Source: Entomoplasma freundtii
GTDB lineage: Bacteria > Bacillota_I > Bacilli_A > Mycoplasmatales > Mycoplasmataceae
DNA length: 64,000 bases
Assembly (NCBI RefSeq): GCF_002804205.1
Contig: NZ_CP024962.1
Location: 248,001 to 312,000 of the forward strand
Direction of reading: 5' to 3'
A model generated the notes under the pieces. The model saw only the letters and a program-made list of their open reading frames with translations. It did not search any database and was not told where the DNA came from. Positions 55,651 to 63,767 of this stretch are shown here, in pieces (within the stretch, counting starts at the first letter, position 1; every line of letters starts with the position of its first letter). The position numbers and the translations under genes are program-made.

Positions 55651-55678
55651 TTGATTTCTCGATTAATTCAGATAAAAT
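55651..55678 (+). promoter_or_regulatory. Promoter of the infC-rpmI-rplT operon
   Basis: TTGATT at 55651-55656 and TAAAAT at 55673-55678 with a 16-nt spacer. The predicted transcript begins near 55685, about 210 nt before infC. Confidence 0.6.
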
Positions 55679-55684
55679 AATAAA

Positions 55685-55897
55685 GTTAAAAAAAGAAGCA
55701 CAAGCTCACCGTCCGAATCATTTGACTTCATCTGACTTCAAAGCGGTCACTAAACCAATTTATTTATTTAGAATTTAATGAATAGACTAAAGGTGTGCTT
55801 TCTTTTGTTTGACGGCACACTTTTTATTTTGTTTTCTAAAAATTCTCAAGGATAATAAAAAACAAAATAATTTCAAAAACAAGGAGAAGGTTTATAG
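55685..55897 (+). promoter_or_regulatory. L20-type leader with attenuator upstream of infC
   Basis: The leader holds a terminator GTGTGC (55793-55798) / GCACAC (55815-55820) followed by TTTTTA. An upstream segment AAGCACA (55696-55702) is complementary to TGTGCTT (55794-55800), so it can form an antiterminator that breaks the terminator. In Firmicutes this operon is controlled by L20 through transcription attenuation of this kind. The sequence shows the two exclusive hairpins; control by L20 here is inferred from the family. Confidence 0.72.
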
Positions 55898-56455
55898 ATG
55901 GATCAAAACAACCAATCAAGAAATCAACGCTTTGCCCGAAATCATCATCAAGATCCGATTAATGGGTATATTCGCGCTCGTCAAATCTTGGTAATCGACC
56001 AATTTGGAAACAAACGTGGCGTTTTATCTAAGGGTGAAGCGATTGGTTTGGCTGAACGAGCTGGCTTAGATTTAATGCAGGTCGGAACGCAACCTGATGG
56101 TACTGCAATTGCAAAAATTGTAGATTATGGAAAGTATAAATACGAGCAACAAAAGAAACAAAAAGAAGCTAAGAAAAACCAAGTCAAAACTGAAAATAAA
56201 GAAATTCGTTTAACAGTTAACATTGGTGAACATGACTTAGATACCAAAGCTCGTAAAGCACGAGAATTCTTAGAAGAAGGTAATCGTGTCAAGATTTCTT
56301 TAAAATTCCGTGGTCGTGAAATTACCTACCTTGATTTAGGGAAAGCGACTTTGGAACGTTTCTATAAGAAAATTGAGGATATTGCCAAAATTGAAAAAGA
56401 AGCGAAACTAAACACACGTTTTCTAGACATGTATGTCGTGCCTAAGAAAAACTAA
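55898..56455 (+). CDS. infC: Translation initiation factor IF-3
   Basis: 185 residues. Keeps ribosomal subunits apart and checks the initiator tRNA. The N-terminal domain includes INGYIRARQILVIDQFGNK, LSKGEAIGLAERAGLDLMQV; the linker is Lys/Gln-rich (YEQQKKQKEAKKNQV); the C-terminal domain has EIRLTVNIGEHDLDTKARKA and VKISLKFRGREITYLDLG. About 20 extra polar residues at the N-terminus. AAGGAGAAGG precedes an ATG, not the rare AUU used in enteric bacteria. First gene of the operon. Confidence 0.96.
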   Translation: MDQNNQSRNQRFARNHHQDPINGYIRARQILVIDQFGNKRGVLSKGEAIGLAERAGLDLMQVGTQPDGTAIAKIVDYGKYKYEQQKKQKEAKKNQVKTENKEIRLTVNIGEHDLDTKARKAREFLEEGNRVKISLKFRGREITYLDLGKATLERFYKKIEDIAKIEKEAKLNTRFLDMYVVPKKN

Positions 56456-56494
56456 TTAAAACTAGTTACTAGTGAAAACAGAGGAGAGAAGAAG

Positions 56495-56689
56495 ATGCCA
56501 AAAATGAAAACAAAACGCGCGTTAGCAAAACGCGTGAAAAAAACTGGGTCAGGGAAACTAAAACGTGGTCATGCTTACCGCTCACATTTAGCTTTAGGAA
56601 AAACCACTAAACAAAAACGTCAACTAGAAAAAAGCACTGTGGTTTCAAAAAGTGATGAAAAACGTCTAAAAGGACTATTACAAAATTAA
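56495..56689 (+). CDS. rpmI: 50S ribosomal protein L35
   Basis: 64 residues starting [20 protein letters not shown], then [20 protein letters not shown] and KRLKGLLQN; the usual L35 length and pattern. Basic protein of the large subunit, often required for normal regulation of this operon. GAGGAGAG precedes the ATG. Lies between infC and rplT with 39- and 27-nt gaps. Confidence 0.96.
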   Translation: MPKMKTKRALAKRVKKTGSGKLKRGHAYRSHLALGKTTKQKRQLEKSTVVSKSDEKRLKGLLQN

Positions 56690-56716
56690 TTGATAAAGGA
56701 TTAGGAGAGAAAACCA

Positions 56717-57550
56717 ATGGCAAGAGTAAAATTTGGAAAAGTAACGCGTTCACGTCGTAAACGTTGAATTAAACGTGCAAAAGGATATTATGGTTTAAAA
56801 AAATCATCATATAAAAAGGCGCATGAACAAGTAGTTCGCTCAATGGCCTATGCCTTTGTCGGACGTAAAGAGAAAAAACGTGATTTCCGTAAACTATGAA
56901 TCGCACGTATCAACGCCGCAGTTCGCCCTTATGGACTATCATATTCACGTTTCATGCACGGTTTAAAAGTCGCTAACGTTGACGTCAACCGTAAAATGCT
57001 ATCAGAATTAGCAATTAACAACCCACAAGACTTTGAAAAAATGGTTAATTTAGTGCAAACTACTTTAAACCAACCAGTAACCCACCCGGACTTAATGCCA
57101 ATTAAAGTCCCAACAGCAAAAGTAACTACTAATACTAAAGTAGTGACTAGTGAAGTAGCGGTTGAACCAACTAAAGTAATCGAAACAGTTAAAGCAGTTG
57201 AAATGGTTGAAGTGACTGAAGTAGTGGACAACGAAAACCAAGAAGATTACTTGGCAACAATCGAAACTAAATATGCGCAAGAACTAAAACCAAAACGTAC
57301 TAAAAAAACTACTGATGAAGCCGAAGCACCAAAAGTTGCTAAAGCAGACTTAAGTTTGGAAGAACGTTCAACTTTAGATGGATCAGACAAAATTAGTGAA
57401 AGTCGTGATGAATTAGAAAAACACGCCATGACCTTAAAAGCTAAATTACCAACTACTGAAAAAGCTTTATTAAAAGCGGATGTAAAAACAATGACCAAAA
57501 AAGAGATCATTAAATACATGCGTAAAGTTTCAAATAAATTAGCAAAATAA
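56717..57550 (+). CDS. rplT: 50S ribosomal protein L20 with a long C-terminal extension
   Basis: 277 residues, against 115-120 for ordinary L20. TGA-Trp at 56765 and 56897. Residues 1-120 are normal L20: [60 protein letters not shown]. Then come a Pro/Val/Thr/Glu-rich linker (about 121-190) and a module of about 85 residues ([12 protein letters not shown] to KLAK). The module resembles the tail of the HU-like protein at 50.4 kb. L20 normally represses this operon; the extension leaves that core intact. A decayed copy of the module's DNA lies at 59.16-59.28 kb. Confidence 0.93.
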
Positions 57551-57596
57551 TTCAGAAAATCTTTCGTTAACGAAGAAATATAATTCTCTAAGTATA

Positions 57597-57623
57597 GAAT
57601 ACTAATAATTTTTATTAGTATTC
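57597..57623 (+). terminator. Hairpin after rplT
   Basis: GAATACTAATA and TATTAGTATTC (11 bp) around five bases, 46 nt past the rplT stop. The T-tract after it is weak, but it is the only candidate for ending the operon. Confidence 0.6.
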
Positions 57624-58254
57624 CTAATGTATACAAAGAGAATTTTTATTTTGTCAAATTTAAAAAGCATAAAATATAATGTGATGAGCATACCGAAAAA
57701 TTTAGAATTTAGATGCCAAAAATAGATAAATAGTTTAGAAAGGCGCACAATCATAGCAAAAAATAAAACGATGCTCCATAAAAATTGCATAAAGAGTTGT
57801 CATCAAATAAAAAATTGTAGTTAACTTGAAAATTATATATAACCAATACCTAGTTATAAATTTAAGTAAAACAATAATTTTGTGAAAAAACAAAGTAAAT
57901 TTATTGTGAGAAAAACGTTTTTTTATAAGTATTACACGCCTTTTACTTAATAAGTATGAGATAAAAGGTAGTAAAAAGAGTTGTTATAATATAAAGTAAA
58001 TAATTTTGTTTATTTAAATATTCCTAAAGCAACGGAAAAATGTTTCATTATTGGTCCTAGATTGTCCATAACTAACGATAATAAAATTCTAAAAGATATT
58101 TAGAAAGCACTAAAAATTATCGAACTATTAATAAAAAAGTTAATGATAAATTATGGTAATTATTATAATCAACTTCACTTCTATGAGATCTTATGCCGTT
58201 AAAAACATTATGTTCGCGCTGTTCGAAAACTCTACCAATAATGAAATATATTAG
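57624..58254. other. AT-rich region without genes
   Basis: 631 nt. I find no frame above about 40 codons with a start and ribosome site on either strand, even with TGA as Trp. Short fragments such as NYGNYYNQLHFYE (58150-58190) may be remains of a decayed gene linked to the transposase-like remnant that follows. Confidence 0.5.
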
Positions 58255-58350
58255 CCATTTATTTTGCAATTAAAAAAAGAATTACTTCAATTGAAAACAT
58301 CGTTAATGCATTATATTGATTATCGCAATTATGAAAGAATAACGCCTTAA
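58255..58350 (+). pseudogene. Possible IS3-type transposase C-terminal remnant
   Basis: The frame reads LQLKKELLQLKTSLMHYIDY followed by RNYERITP and a stop. The pattern L-K-K-E ... Y-I-x-Y-x-N-x-x-R-I resembles the last part of IS3/IS150 transposases. No start, no inverted repeats and no upstream DDE part can be seen, so this is at best a short relic. Weak evidence. Confidence 0.28.
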
Positions 58351-58366
58351 TAGGAAAATTCTCTAT

Positions 58367-58424
58367 CGTTTATTTATTTAGTTAAATAAATAAACTTCGC
58401 ACTTTGAATTTGAGCGCGAAGTTT
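58367..58424. repeat. Two adjacent hairpins downstream of the second HNH gene
   Basis: First GTTTATTTATTTA and its reverse complement form a perfect 28-nt palindrome; then AACTTCGC and GCGAAGTT pair around 15 nt. They lie 78 nt after the minus-strand HNH stop and may end that message. Confidence 0.5.
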
Positions 58425-58501
58425 TATTGGTTTTATAAAACAATATTGTATATTTGCAAAACCATATTTATAAAAATTCTTTTGTCTTTTTAATTACATT
58501 G

Positions 58502-58786
58502 TTATCTTGCATCACCTTTACAACTATTACAATAATTATGCATTGCTTGATAGTTGTAATAATCATTAGCGCCGCCTTGAGCTAGAGGAACTATATGGTC
58601 TACTACTCAACTCGCATCAGAATGGTTTCCATAACTCGCAGCATCCATCACAGCGGAAGTCATTTTGCATCATTGTTTAGGACAATAAGCGATGCCGTAA
58701 GGTTTAGAGTCAAAAATTAAACCGCCAGATTTTTTTCATGCTGAATTTATATCATATTGTGATAGATTTCTTCTTTCAAATTTCAT
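58502..58786 (-). CDS. Small HNH-nuclease-like protein (copy 2)
   Basis: 94 residues with five TGA-Trp codons. The HNH zone is SWVVDHIVPLAQGGAND followed by NYQAMHNYCNSCKG: Asp63-His64, Asn, His83 and the CxxC after it. Another Cys pair (CPKQWC, 35-40) in front would complete a structural zinc site. This is the compact HNH layout found in small homing-like nucleases and phage or toxin proteins. GGAGGTGAA precedes the ATG. Its relative at 55.2 kb has lost the Asp-His. TATAAT lies 58 nt upstream, and a hairpin TATGAGAA/TTCTCATA lies between the two. DNA cleavage is inferred, not shown. Confidence 0.82.
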
Positions 58787-58939
58787 CTTTTTCACCTCCT
58801 TTCCAAATTATGAGAATAACAATCAAATTTCCTTCTCATAGTTGATTATAAGATTCAAAGTCTAAAATTATGTTTTTAATTTACCTAAAATTTTACTTTT
58901 TAAACATTCTGTTTTATTGAAATGGCATAGGAAAATAAA

Positions 58940-59138
58940 TTAAAAAAGAAGTGTAATTTCACTTACCGTATGAATTAATTACCATTATATAACTGTCAAT
59001 GTAGTCACTAAAAAAATTTATTTATTTAGGATTTAATGAAATAGACGAAAGATATGCTAATTTATTTTAAAACCAATTTTTTATATTGTTTTAGAAATTA
59101 GCAAGATTAACAAAGCAAACTAATTTCAAAATTAAGAA
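58940..59138 (+). pseudogene. Fossil of the infC leader
   Basis: Matches the intact leader at 55685-55885 block by block: an A-rich GAAG start, TAGTCACTA versus GGTCACTA, the shared TTTATTTATTTA, ATTTAATGAA, and AACTAATTTCAAAA versus AAATAATTTCAAAA. The terminator arms GTGTGC/GCACAC have been lost, and the downstream gene is absent. Confidence 0.78.
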
Positions 59139-59158
59139 GTGTTTTTTTAATTCATCAC

Positions 59159-59283
59159 GGCTTTAAAAGCAAAATCACTAACTATTGAAAAAGGTCTTAT
59201 TAAAATCAGGCGTACAAACGACAGCCAAAAAAAGAAATCATTAAATACATTTGTAAAGTTTCAAGCAAATTTGCAGAATACTA
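59159..59283 (+). pseudogene. Fossil of the rplT 3' end
   Basis: Nearly collinear with 57430-57550, the end of the L20 tail. Shared runs include CTTTAAAAGC versus CCTTAAAAGC, ATCATTAAATACAT and GTAAAGTTTCAA. Several frame-breaking changes mean it cannot encode the tail. No start codon or ribosome site. Confidence 0.82.
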
Positions 59284-59560
59284 AGTTTTAAAAATTGACA
59301 AACTAATGAAAAACTACTTTAGTTATATTTTTAATTATCGAGGAACTTTATAAATTCTTAATAATTACAATAGATGTTAAAGTCTATTTTTATATGTTTG
59401 GCATAATAAATTTTGTAAAAATGTTTGTTTAACAAAGAAAAAAATTCAACAATTTGAGAAACGATAATTTTTTTGTATCTTTGTTATTACATTCAAATTT
59501 TTCAACATACATATATATGTCAATAGTGAAATGACTATTAAAATAAAGAAGAGGTACAAA

Positions 59561-60061
59561 ATGTTAGATAGAAAGAAATTAGCTAGTGAGAATTCTATAG
59601 AAATAGACAATAGGGGCGATAAAACTAGACAAAAAGCAACCAAAGGGTCAAGAATAAATTCGCCAGAAAGTATTACTAATGTATATGATCCGAATAAAGT
59701 AAAAACAGATTTAGCTCTAAAACTTGTAGAAAAGAAAACAAAAATTGGAATAGAAATCAATAATATTTTGTTTAATTGCAAAGAGTGTAGAAAAAACCAA
59801 ATGAACAAAATTGAGGAATTAGAAAATTTAAGAAAAATTATCCAAGAAAAATATGACATTAAGAAACAACTTTATTCAGGAAGCCCTTATATATTCGATC
59901 CATCACTTGAATTACTCAAGATTAATCAAATGATTGAGGAAATAACTAACGGTTTCGGTTTTAACTTATGTGAAGAGCATTTTAAAACTGACTTCCAAAA
60001 ACTAAAAAATATGGAAATCGAGGTTCAGTCTCTAATTCAAACAATTAATCTAATAAAGTAG
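59561..60061 (+). CDS. Unknown Cys-containing soluble protein
   Basis: 166 residues from an ATG preceded by AAGAGG; an ATG 30 nt further upstream is less likely. No TGA-Trp at all and no Trp, so the code gives no check. The N-terminal 60 residues are polar and basic (RGDKTRQKATKGSRINSPES). Then come FNCKECRKNQMNK and later FNLCEEHFKTDF; C-x2-C plus C-x2-H could bind zinc. The rest is helical. No family recognised. It lies next to the fossil locus, in a region of low coding density. Confidence 0.62.
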   Translation: MLDRKKLASENSIEIDNRGDKTRQKATKGSRINSPESITNVYDPNKVKTDLALKLVEKKTKIGIEINNILFNCKECRKNQMNKIEELENLRKIIQEKYDIKKQLYSGSPYIFDPSLELLKINQMIEEITNGFGFNLCEEHFKTDFQKLKNMEIEVQSLIQTINLIK

Positions 60062-60109
60062 TACCAATTAAAAAAATTAATCTTTACAACTAAAAGGAGA
60101 TTAAAACTT

Positions 60110-60856
60110 ATGGATAAAAAAGTTGTCGTAATAACAGGTGCCTCAAGTGGGATTGGAGCCGCTCTTGCCAAGTTATTAGGTAATAGTAATGATGATTATC
60201 AATTAGTTTTAGGAGCACGTCGCGAAGTTTTATTAAAGGCTCTTGTTCAAGAAATAGAAAGCGATGGTGGTGAAGCAATTTACCAAGTTACCGATATTCG
60301 TCAAATAGCTGAAGTTGAAAAACTAGCCCAAGCAGCGATTAACCATTTTGGAAAAATTGATGTTTGAGTTAATAATGCCGGTATTTATCCCGGGAATTTT
60401 TTAAGTGACCGACAATATGATGATTGGGACCGCTTAATTGATACAAATCTGAAAGGCACTTTATATGGCATTGGCACCGCTTTACAGTGAATGATTCCCC
60501 GAAATAATGGACAAATTATTAATATCTCCTCAGTGGCAGCTCATGTGGTGAGTCCAATTAGTACTATTTATTCGGCCACTAAAGCGGCAATTTTGGCGAT
60601 TAATGAAGGCTTACGCCAAGAAGTAAGTTCAAAGAATTTAAATATTCGAGTGACCGCTATTTCACCGGGTTTTTTTAATACCGAAATTATTAATGATATC
60701 AAAGATGCCAAAATTAAATCGGACGTAGATCTTCTTTATGCCAAATATGGTATTTCTCCTGATCGAGTAGCCTTGACAATCAAACAAGCAATTGAATTAC
60801 CATTTGATACGTCTTGAAACGAAGTTGTCATCCGTCCCACCAAGGAAGTTTTGTAA
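60110..60856 (+). CDS. Short-chain dehydrogenase/reductase
   Basis: 248 residues with TGA-Trp at 60365, 60488 and 60815. NAD(P)-dependent oxidoreductase. The classical SDR motifs are TGASSGIGAAL (cofactor), NNAGIYPG, IINISSVAAH (catalytic Ser), YSATKAAI (Tyr-x3-Lys) and SPGFFNTEI. An Arg in LGARREVL near the cofactor pocket suggests NADP use. The substrate is unknown. AAGGAG precedes the ATG. Its own terminator follows. Confidence 0.92.
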
Positions 60857-60917
60857 GTCAAAGTAACAATTTTGATGAAGCTTTTTAAGCAAAACAAACC
60901 AAAAAATCAACCAAAAA

Positions 60918-60950
60918 ATAAAAACTCTCTTTAAAAGAGAGTTTTTATTT
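60918..60950. terminator. Terminator after the SDR gene
   Basis: AATAAAAACTCTCTTT and AAAGAGAGTTTTTATT pair almost to the centre, 62 nt past the stop. Confidence 0.9.
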
Positions 60951-61044
60951 TCATGATTTTAAACTACTAATTTTTAAGCTAAGTTAATTTAAATAATAGT
61001 CATTTATTGTCCTTTCATAAATGAAATTAAAAATTTAAGGACTA

Positions 61045-61069
61045 TAAACTTCCACTTAAAGGTGGTTTA
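61045..61069. promoter_or_regulatory. Possible operator ahead of murR
   Basis: TAAAC-TT-CCAC and GTGGTTTA form an inverted repeat (8 of 8 pairing except for a 2-nt bulge) about 22 nt before the murR start. It may be the binding site of MurR. Evidence is by position only. Confidence 0.3.
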
Positions 61070-61090
61070 ATCAAAGAAAGGATTATTAAC

Positions 61091-61876
61091 ATGTCAAAAT
61101 CAGCCTATAGTTTTCTTATCAAAAATAAAAATAACTCACCTTTACTTGCCTTAATTTATGACCAATGAAAAAAGGGTGAGAGTTTAGAAATTAATGAATT
61201 AGCCCATAAAGCTTACCTTTCAAAAAGCAGTATTACCCGATATTTTCAAACTGCAGGTTTTGATGGGTTCAAAGAATTTAAATATATTTTGCAAAATGAA
61301 AATATTAGTTCCGTCGCTCCAGAAACATCGTTTAATGACTACGCTTTTGAAGAAGAAATAATGATTCAACCAATTTTAGTGACTTCCAAGTTAAATGGTC
61401 TAGAAGTTTATAATCAAGCAATTAGTTGGTTAGAAAATGCCGGTTGTAATTATATTCTTGGCGTTGGTGGCAACCTTTCTGTTTGCTTTGAATTCCGCGT
61501 GCGCTTAGAACGCCTCGGTTTTCAAACATCTTATTTTTCTGACGTTCATAATATGTTTGTTTCGTTAACTCGTGCCAAAGCAAGCGACTTGCTTTGGGTT
61601 TTTTCTTATTCTGGAGAAACTCCAGAAATTTTGCATTTGACTAAGGAAGCCAAGAATCATGATTTAAAAATTATCGCAATTACTCGAAGTGGCAATAATT
61701 CGTTATCCCAATTGGCTGACCTCTGCTTCCAAATTGATGATTCAGAAAATTTAGTTCGTCTATTAGCTTTTAAGTCGCGAATTGCGATGACCTACGTCAT
61801 CTATAAGTTAATTGCGATGGTCATTGAACAAAAAAGTGAATTTTACCATCAGCGTCTGACTGCTAATATCTACTAG
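61091..61876 (+). CDS. murR: RpiR family regulator, MurR-like
   Basis: 261 residues, TGA-Trp at 61166. HTH: SLEINELAHKAYLSKSSITR followed by YFQTAGFDGFKEFKYIL; SIS domain with YILGVGGNLSVCFEFRVRLE, FSYSGETPEILHLTKEAK. E. coli MurR represses murQP and responds to MurNAc-6-phosphate. Directly ahead of the murP-like PTS gene and murQ on the same strand, so a local sensor of MurNAc-6-P is likely. GAAAGGA precedes the ATG. Confidence 0.82.
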
Positions 61877-61977
61877 AACTAGTTGCAAATGCTAAAACTA
61901 GTTCGAGATTAGGTATTTTTTCTTGCTATTAAATAACTCCTATTTTTATAATGAAGGAGCTAAAAGGAGAATTTACT

Positions 61978-63738
61978 ATGGCTCAACCTGCCCAAGTGGC
62001 GAAAAGTATTTACGATATAATTGGTGCTTCCAATATTATTTCTTATACCAATTGCATGACAAGATTAAGGATTAAAGCACTTCCTAATTTTGATCCTGAA
62101 AAAATTAAACAAGTACCTGGAGTTTTAGGTTTAGTAATGGGAGGGGCTGACGAATACCAAATCGTCTTAGGACCTGGCTTTGTGAATAAAGTTACTAAAG
62201 AATTTGGTGAACTTATGAAAACCGCTCCCCAATTAGTAACGGCAGATGGTCAAGCGGTGACGCCTACTTTCCAAAGTGCTGCTGATATTGGTCAGTTACA
62301 AAAGGCAAAATTACGTCAGAATAATGGTCATGTAAAAGGCTTCTTTTCCAAAATTTCCAAGGTCTTTACCCCACTAATTCCTGCCTTTATTGGGGCTGGA
62401 TTACTTTCAGGAATTGCGGGACTGATTCTTTCAGTTAATGGTGGTGCTAATGCTAACGCCACAGTGCAATCATGAAACCACATTTTAGTAATGATGTTAA
62501 ATTTATTAACCAATGTCTTCATTATTGCCGTTGGCTGACGACTTGGAAAAGAGTTTGGCGGCAACCCTGGTTTAGTCGCCTTAGTGTCAGCAATGTTTTG
62601 TGGCTTTGCGGGTGTCACTGTGGCAAGCGTCTTTATCCCGGTTTATGAAGGTGATATTATCACTGGCTATAACTTTTTAGGAAAAATTATTAAAGCAAGT
62701 GATATTGAACATAACTGGTTTACGGTTGGCTTTATTAATTTAGATAAAAATAAAGTGGCTTCTTTAGGAGCGCCTCATGCTGGTCTGATTGGGGCCATGA
62801 TTGCGGCAGGAATAACAATTAAACTTGAAAAAACAATTCGTCAATTCATGCCTGGAGTTTTAGATACGATTATTACTCCAGTGATTGTTTTAGTTCTGAT
62901 GTTAGTCTTAAATTTTGTCCTTGTTATTCCCGTGGCTGGTTACCTTTTCACTGGTATTACTTGACTATTTAATAACCTTTATACCAATCCTTTCGGAGCA
63001 GCCTTATTAGCCGGAATCTTCCTCTTTGCGCTGGCTTTGGGAGTTCATCAAGGGTTTATTCCTATTTACTTTGCCTTAATTGATAGTACTGGTGTAAATG
63101 GGCTATTTCCAATTATGGCTATGGGTGGAGTCGCCCAAGTTGGTGTTGCTTTAGGTTTATGAGTGTTAGCTGGTAAGGGTTCAATTTTGCGAAAACAAAT
63201 TTCGGGAGCTATTTTGCCTGGTTTCCTTGGAATCGGTGAACCGTTAATTTATGGAATCTCGTTGCCACGCGTTAAACCGTTTATCTTGTCATGTATTGGT
63301 GCTGCTTGTGGTGGATTTATCATGGGTGCCCTTAATACTTGAGGAGGTCTTGGGATTGGGATGAATGCCGCCACAGGACCTGGTGGTTTGGTTGCTGCCA
63401 TCACCATGACAACAATTGATGGCAATGCAGTTAAAGGAATGTTAGTTTATTTAGCGGTTGTCTTTATTGTTTACGGAATTGGGTTTGCCATTTGTATTCT
63501 GGGTTATTCGCGTTGATCTCGTAATGGGGTAGCAAAAACGAAACTTTATCTTAGTGATTGTAAAGTGTCGCTAAAAGAAGCGGAAGCTAAAAAAGCAAAA
63601 GCAAAAATTATTGGGAAAATGGTCGGTCATATTAGTTTATATATTTCCGTCGTTGGTTGATTAGTGCTTTGAACCACTAGTTATGCCCGTTTATCTATGG
63701 AAGCTAAACAAGAATTAAAAGATTATCAAGTTGTTTAG
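61978..63738 (+). CDS. murP: PTS EIIBC permease, probably for N-acetylmuramic acid
   Basis: 586 residues with TGA-Trp at 62473, 62536, 62962, 63160, 63340, 63514, 63658 and 63670. EIIB Cys26 in [17 protein letters not shown] has about ten membrane spans, with [15 protein letters not shown] and [16 protein letters not shown]. No EIIA domain. The general family includes sucrose, trehalose and MurNAc permeases; the choice of MurNAc rests on the neighbouring murQ (29 nt downstream) and the RpiR regulator. AAAGGAG precedes the ATG at 61978; an ATG at 61951 is in frame but poorer. Confidence 0.85.
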
Positions 63739-63767
63739 GAAAATAATTTAAAAAGAGAGGAAATATT

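Larger units (their letters stand above)
58502..59283. repeat. Decayed duplicate of the HNH-infC-rpmI-rplT locus
   Basis: Parts of this stretch line up in order with 55216-57550: the HNH gene, the upstream hairpin, the infC leader (about 58940-59138) and the last 125 nt of rplT (59159-59283). The infC and rpmI genes and most of rplT are missing, with the junction near 59140. Confidence 0.8.

Noticed and set aside
57624-58501. A complete insertion sequence between rplT and the second HNH gene
   Set aside because: Only a 31-codon transposase-like end is visible; no terminal inverted repeats, no target duplication and no DDE region.
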